From NCBI RefSeq assembly GCF_024679245.1, contig NC_090191.1:43260524-43324523 (forward strand): a DNA stretch of 64,000 nt, written 5' to 3'. The DNA comes from Pseudorasbora parva (Eukaryota > Chordata > Actinopteri > Cypriniformes > Gobionidae). A program made the position numbers and the translations under genes. This document shows positions 63,259 through 64,000 of this stretch, in pieces. The notes below the pieces were generated by a model that had not been told where the DNA came from, made no database searches, and saw nothing but the letters and a program-made list of their open reading frames with translations. Position 1 is the first letter of the stretch, and each line of letters starts with the position of its first letter.

Positions 63259-63333
63259 AGTGCCAGTGGCTCAGTGGTATGAGCATGACCTCTCCAGTCG
63301 AGAGGTTCCCGGTTCGAAACCGGCCTGGTCACT
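63259..63333 (+). pseudogene. tRNA-like sequence, plus strand, unit 5
   Basis: Identical to 46611-46685. Confidence 0.7.
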
Positions 63334-63683
63334 GAAGCGTGGTTGCGTTGAGGATCTGAGATGGGCTGTGGCAGGAGCTCTGGATCCAGACAGGAGGATG
63401 AGAGAAGGAAGGACACGAAGGGGGGAGGTAATATCCAATACTCCTCCCCCTGGGGATTTCTGGGACCATAACCAGCAGCGGTTATCTATTGCCGCAAGAT
63501 GTCGACTTATATAAAAAAAATCCATTCTCCAGACTAAGTCGACAATTATCCAGCTGTTTTTTGGATAACCAGCTGCTCTCCTGTGGTCTCAACCCAGACT
63601 CCTCCTCGTTTCTCCATCGGCTCCTCAGCATCTCTCCATCGGCTCCCCAGCATCTCTCCATCCACCGCTCCTTCATTTCTTGG

Positions 63684-64000
63684 AGATCTGACCAGGATTC
63701 GAACCGGCAACCTCTGAACCATGAGGCAGCGCTCATACCAGTGAGCCACAGATCTCTTGTCTTTACCATTGCTGGAACTTATATTTCACCTTTAACCGCA
63801 CGTGATCATTGGTTTCACAATAAAGCGTTTAAAGTTGAGGATCATTCCAACAGGCGAAGGCAAGATTTGAACCCACGTCTCTAACGCAGCCTCACACACA
63901 GAGAACATGTGTTTGACCACTAGACCATCACAGCTCAGTAAACTTCGGCAGATATAACACCCATTAGTCGGATTTGAACACAGGACACTGTGATTAAAAC
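63684..64000 (-). pseudogene. minus-strand tRNA-like cluster, unit 5 (cut by window edge)
   Basis: A (63684-63755, with one change next to the B box) and B present; C is cut at the window edge. Confidence 0.6.

Larger units (their letters stand above)
43372..64000. repeat. higher-order tandem repeat with tRNA-derived content, five units
   Basis: Units start near 43372, 48112, 51862, 56510 and 60261; the last runs off the window. Order in each: 60-bp minisatellite, right inverted arm, ~149-bp tRNA-derived monomers, plus-strand tRNA-like sequence, linker with a TGTCGACTTA/TAAGTCGACA pair, four minus-strand tRNA-like sequences, linker, left inverted arm. The plus tRNA-like marker recurs at 46611, 50361, 55009, 58760 and 63259 (spacings 3750, 4648, 3751, 4499). 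Copies are almost identical outside monomer number. No protein gene is supported; long open frames are repeat effects. Confidence 0.95.

Noticed and set aside
43372..64000. Many 60-190-codon frames with SGSVVYAKLCHVE and FHWFCPNKKDM repeats
   Set aside because: They arise from the 149-bp monomers, whose period is not a multiple of three; overlapping versions occur in different frames and none shows a protein family.

Overview
This window is animal nuclear DNA, most likely from a teleost fish and probably a cypriniform. The evidence is intron-rich vertebrate genes with GT-AG exons, abundant (CA)n, (TA)n and (CT)n microsatellites, and dense small terminal-inverted-repeat (TIR) transposons. The species cannot be fixed from the sequence alone. 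Three protein-coding genes were assembled exon by exon, with all exon phases agreeing.

Layout: 1-1735 is a ~62-bp satellite in an rtcb intron. From 1886 to 18233 (minus) lie nine coding exons of rtcb, the tRNA ligase; the 3' exons are off the left edge. Next is a 1.4-kb divergent intergenic region. fbxo7 (plus, 19675-35978, nine coding exons, 458 codons before the stop) encodes an F-box/UBL substrate receptor. Its intron 3 holds an antisense, nearly intact Ty3/gypsy-type LTR retrotransposon (25614-30702). Its gene order is gag-protease-integrase-reverse transcriptase-RNase H, the order known for Gmr1-like elements. echdc3 (minus, 42294-36766, five exons, 295 aa) is a crotonase-fold mitochondrial protein convergent with fbxo7. 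It has one GC-AG intron and a 2.3-kb TIR element containing a 30-bp minisatellite.

From about 43372 to the right edge there is no protein gene. The region is a higher-order tandem repeat with units of about 4.7, 3.75, 4.65, 3.75 and at least 3.7 kb. Each unit carries a 60-bp minisatellite between ~200-bp inverted arms, and 9-15 copies of a ~149-bp tRNA-derived monomer with Pol III A-box and B-box sequences. It also carries one better-folding tRNA-like sequence on the plus strand and four tRNA-like sequences on the minus strand. This is the most unusual part of the window.

The introns also record transposon history: hAT-like elements with exact 8-bp target duplications, a hAT inside another hAT-like element, and a TTAA-flanked element present twice, one copy carrying two later insertions whose empty sites survive in the other. 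The three host genes do not form a common pathway. RTCB ligates tRNA exons, FBXO7 acts in ubiquitin ligase, proteasome and mitochondrial quality control, and ECHDC3 is a mitochondrial crotonase-family protein.
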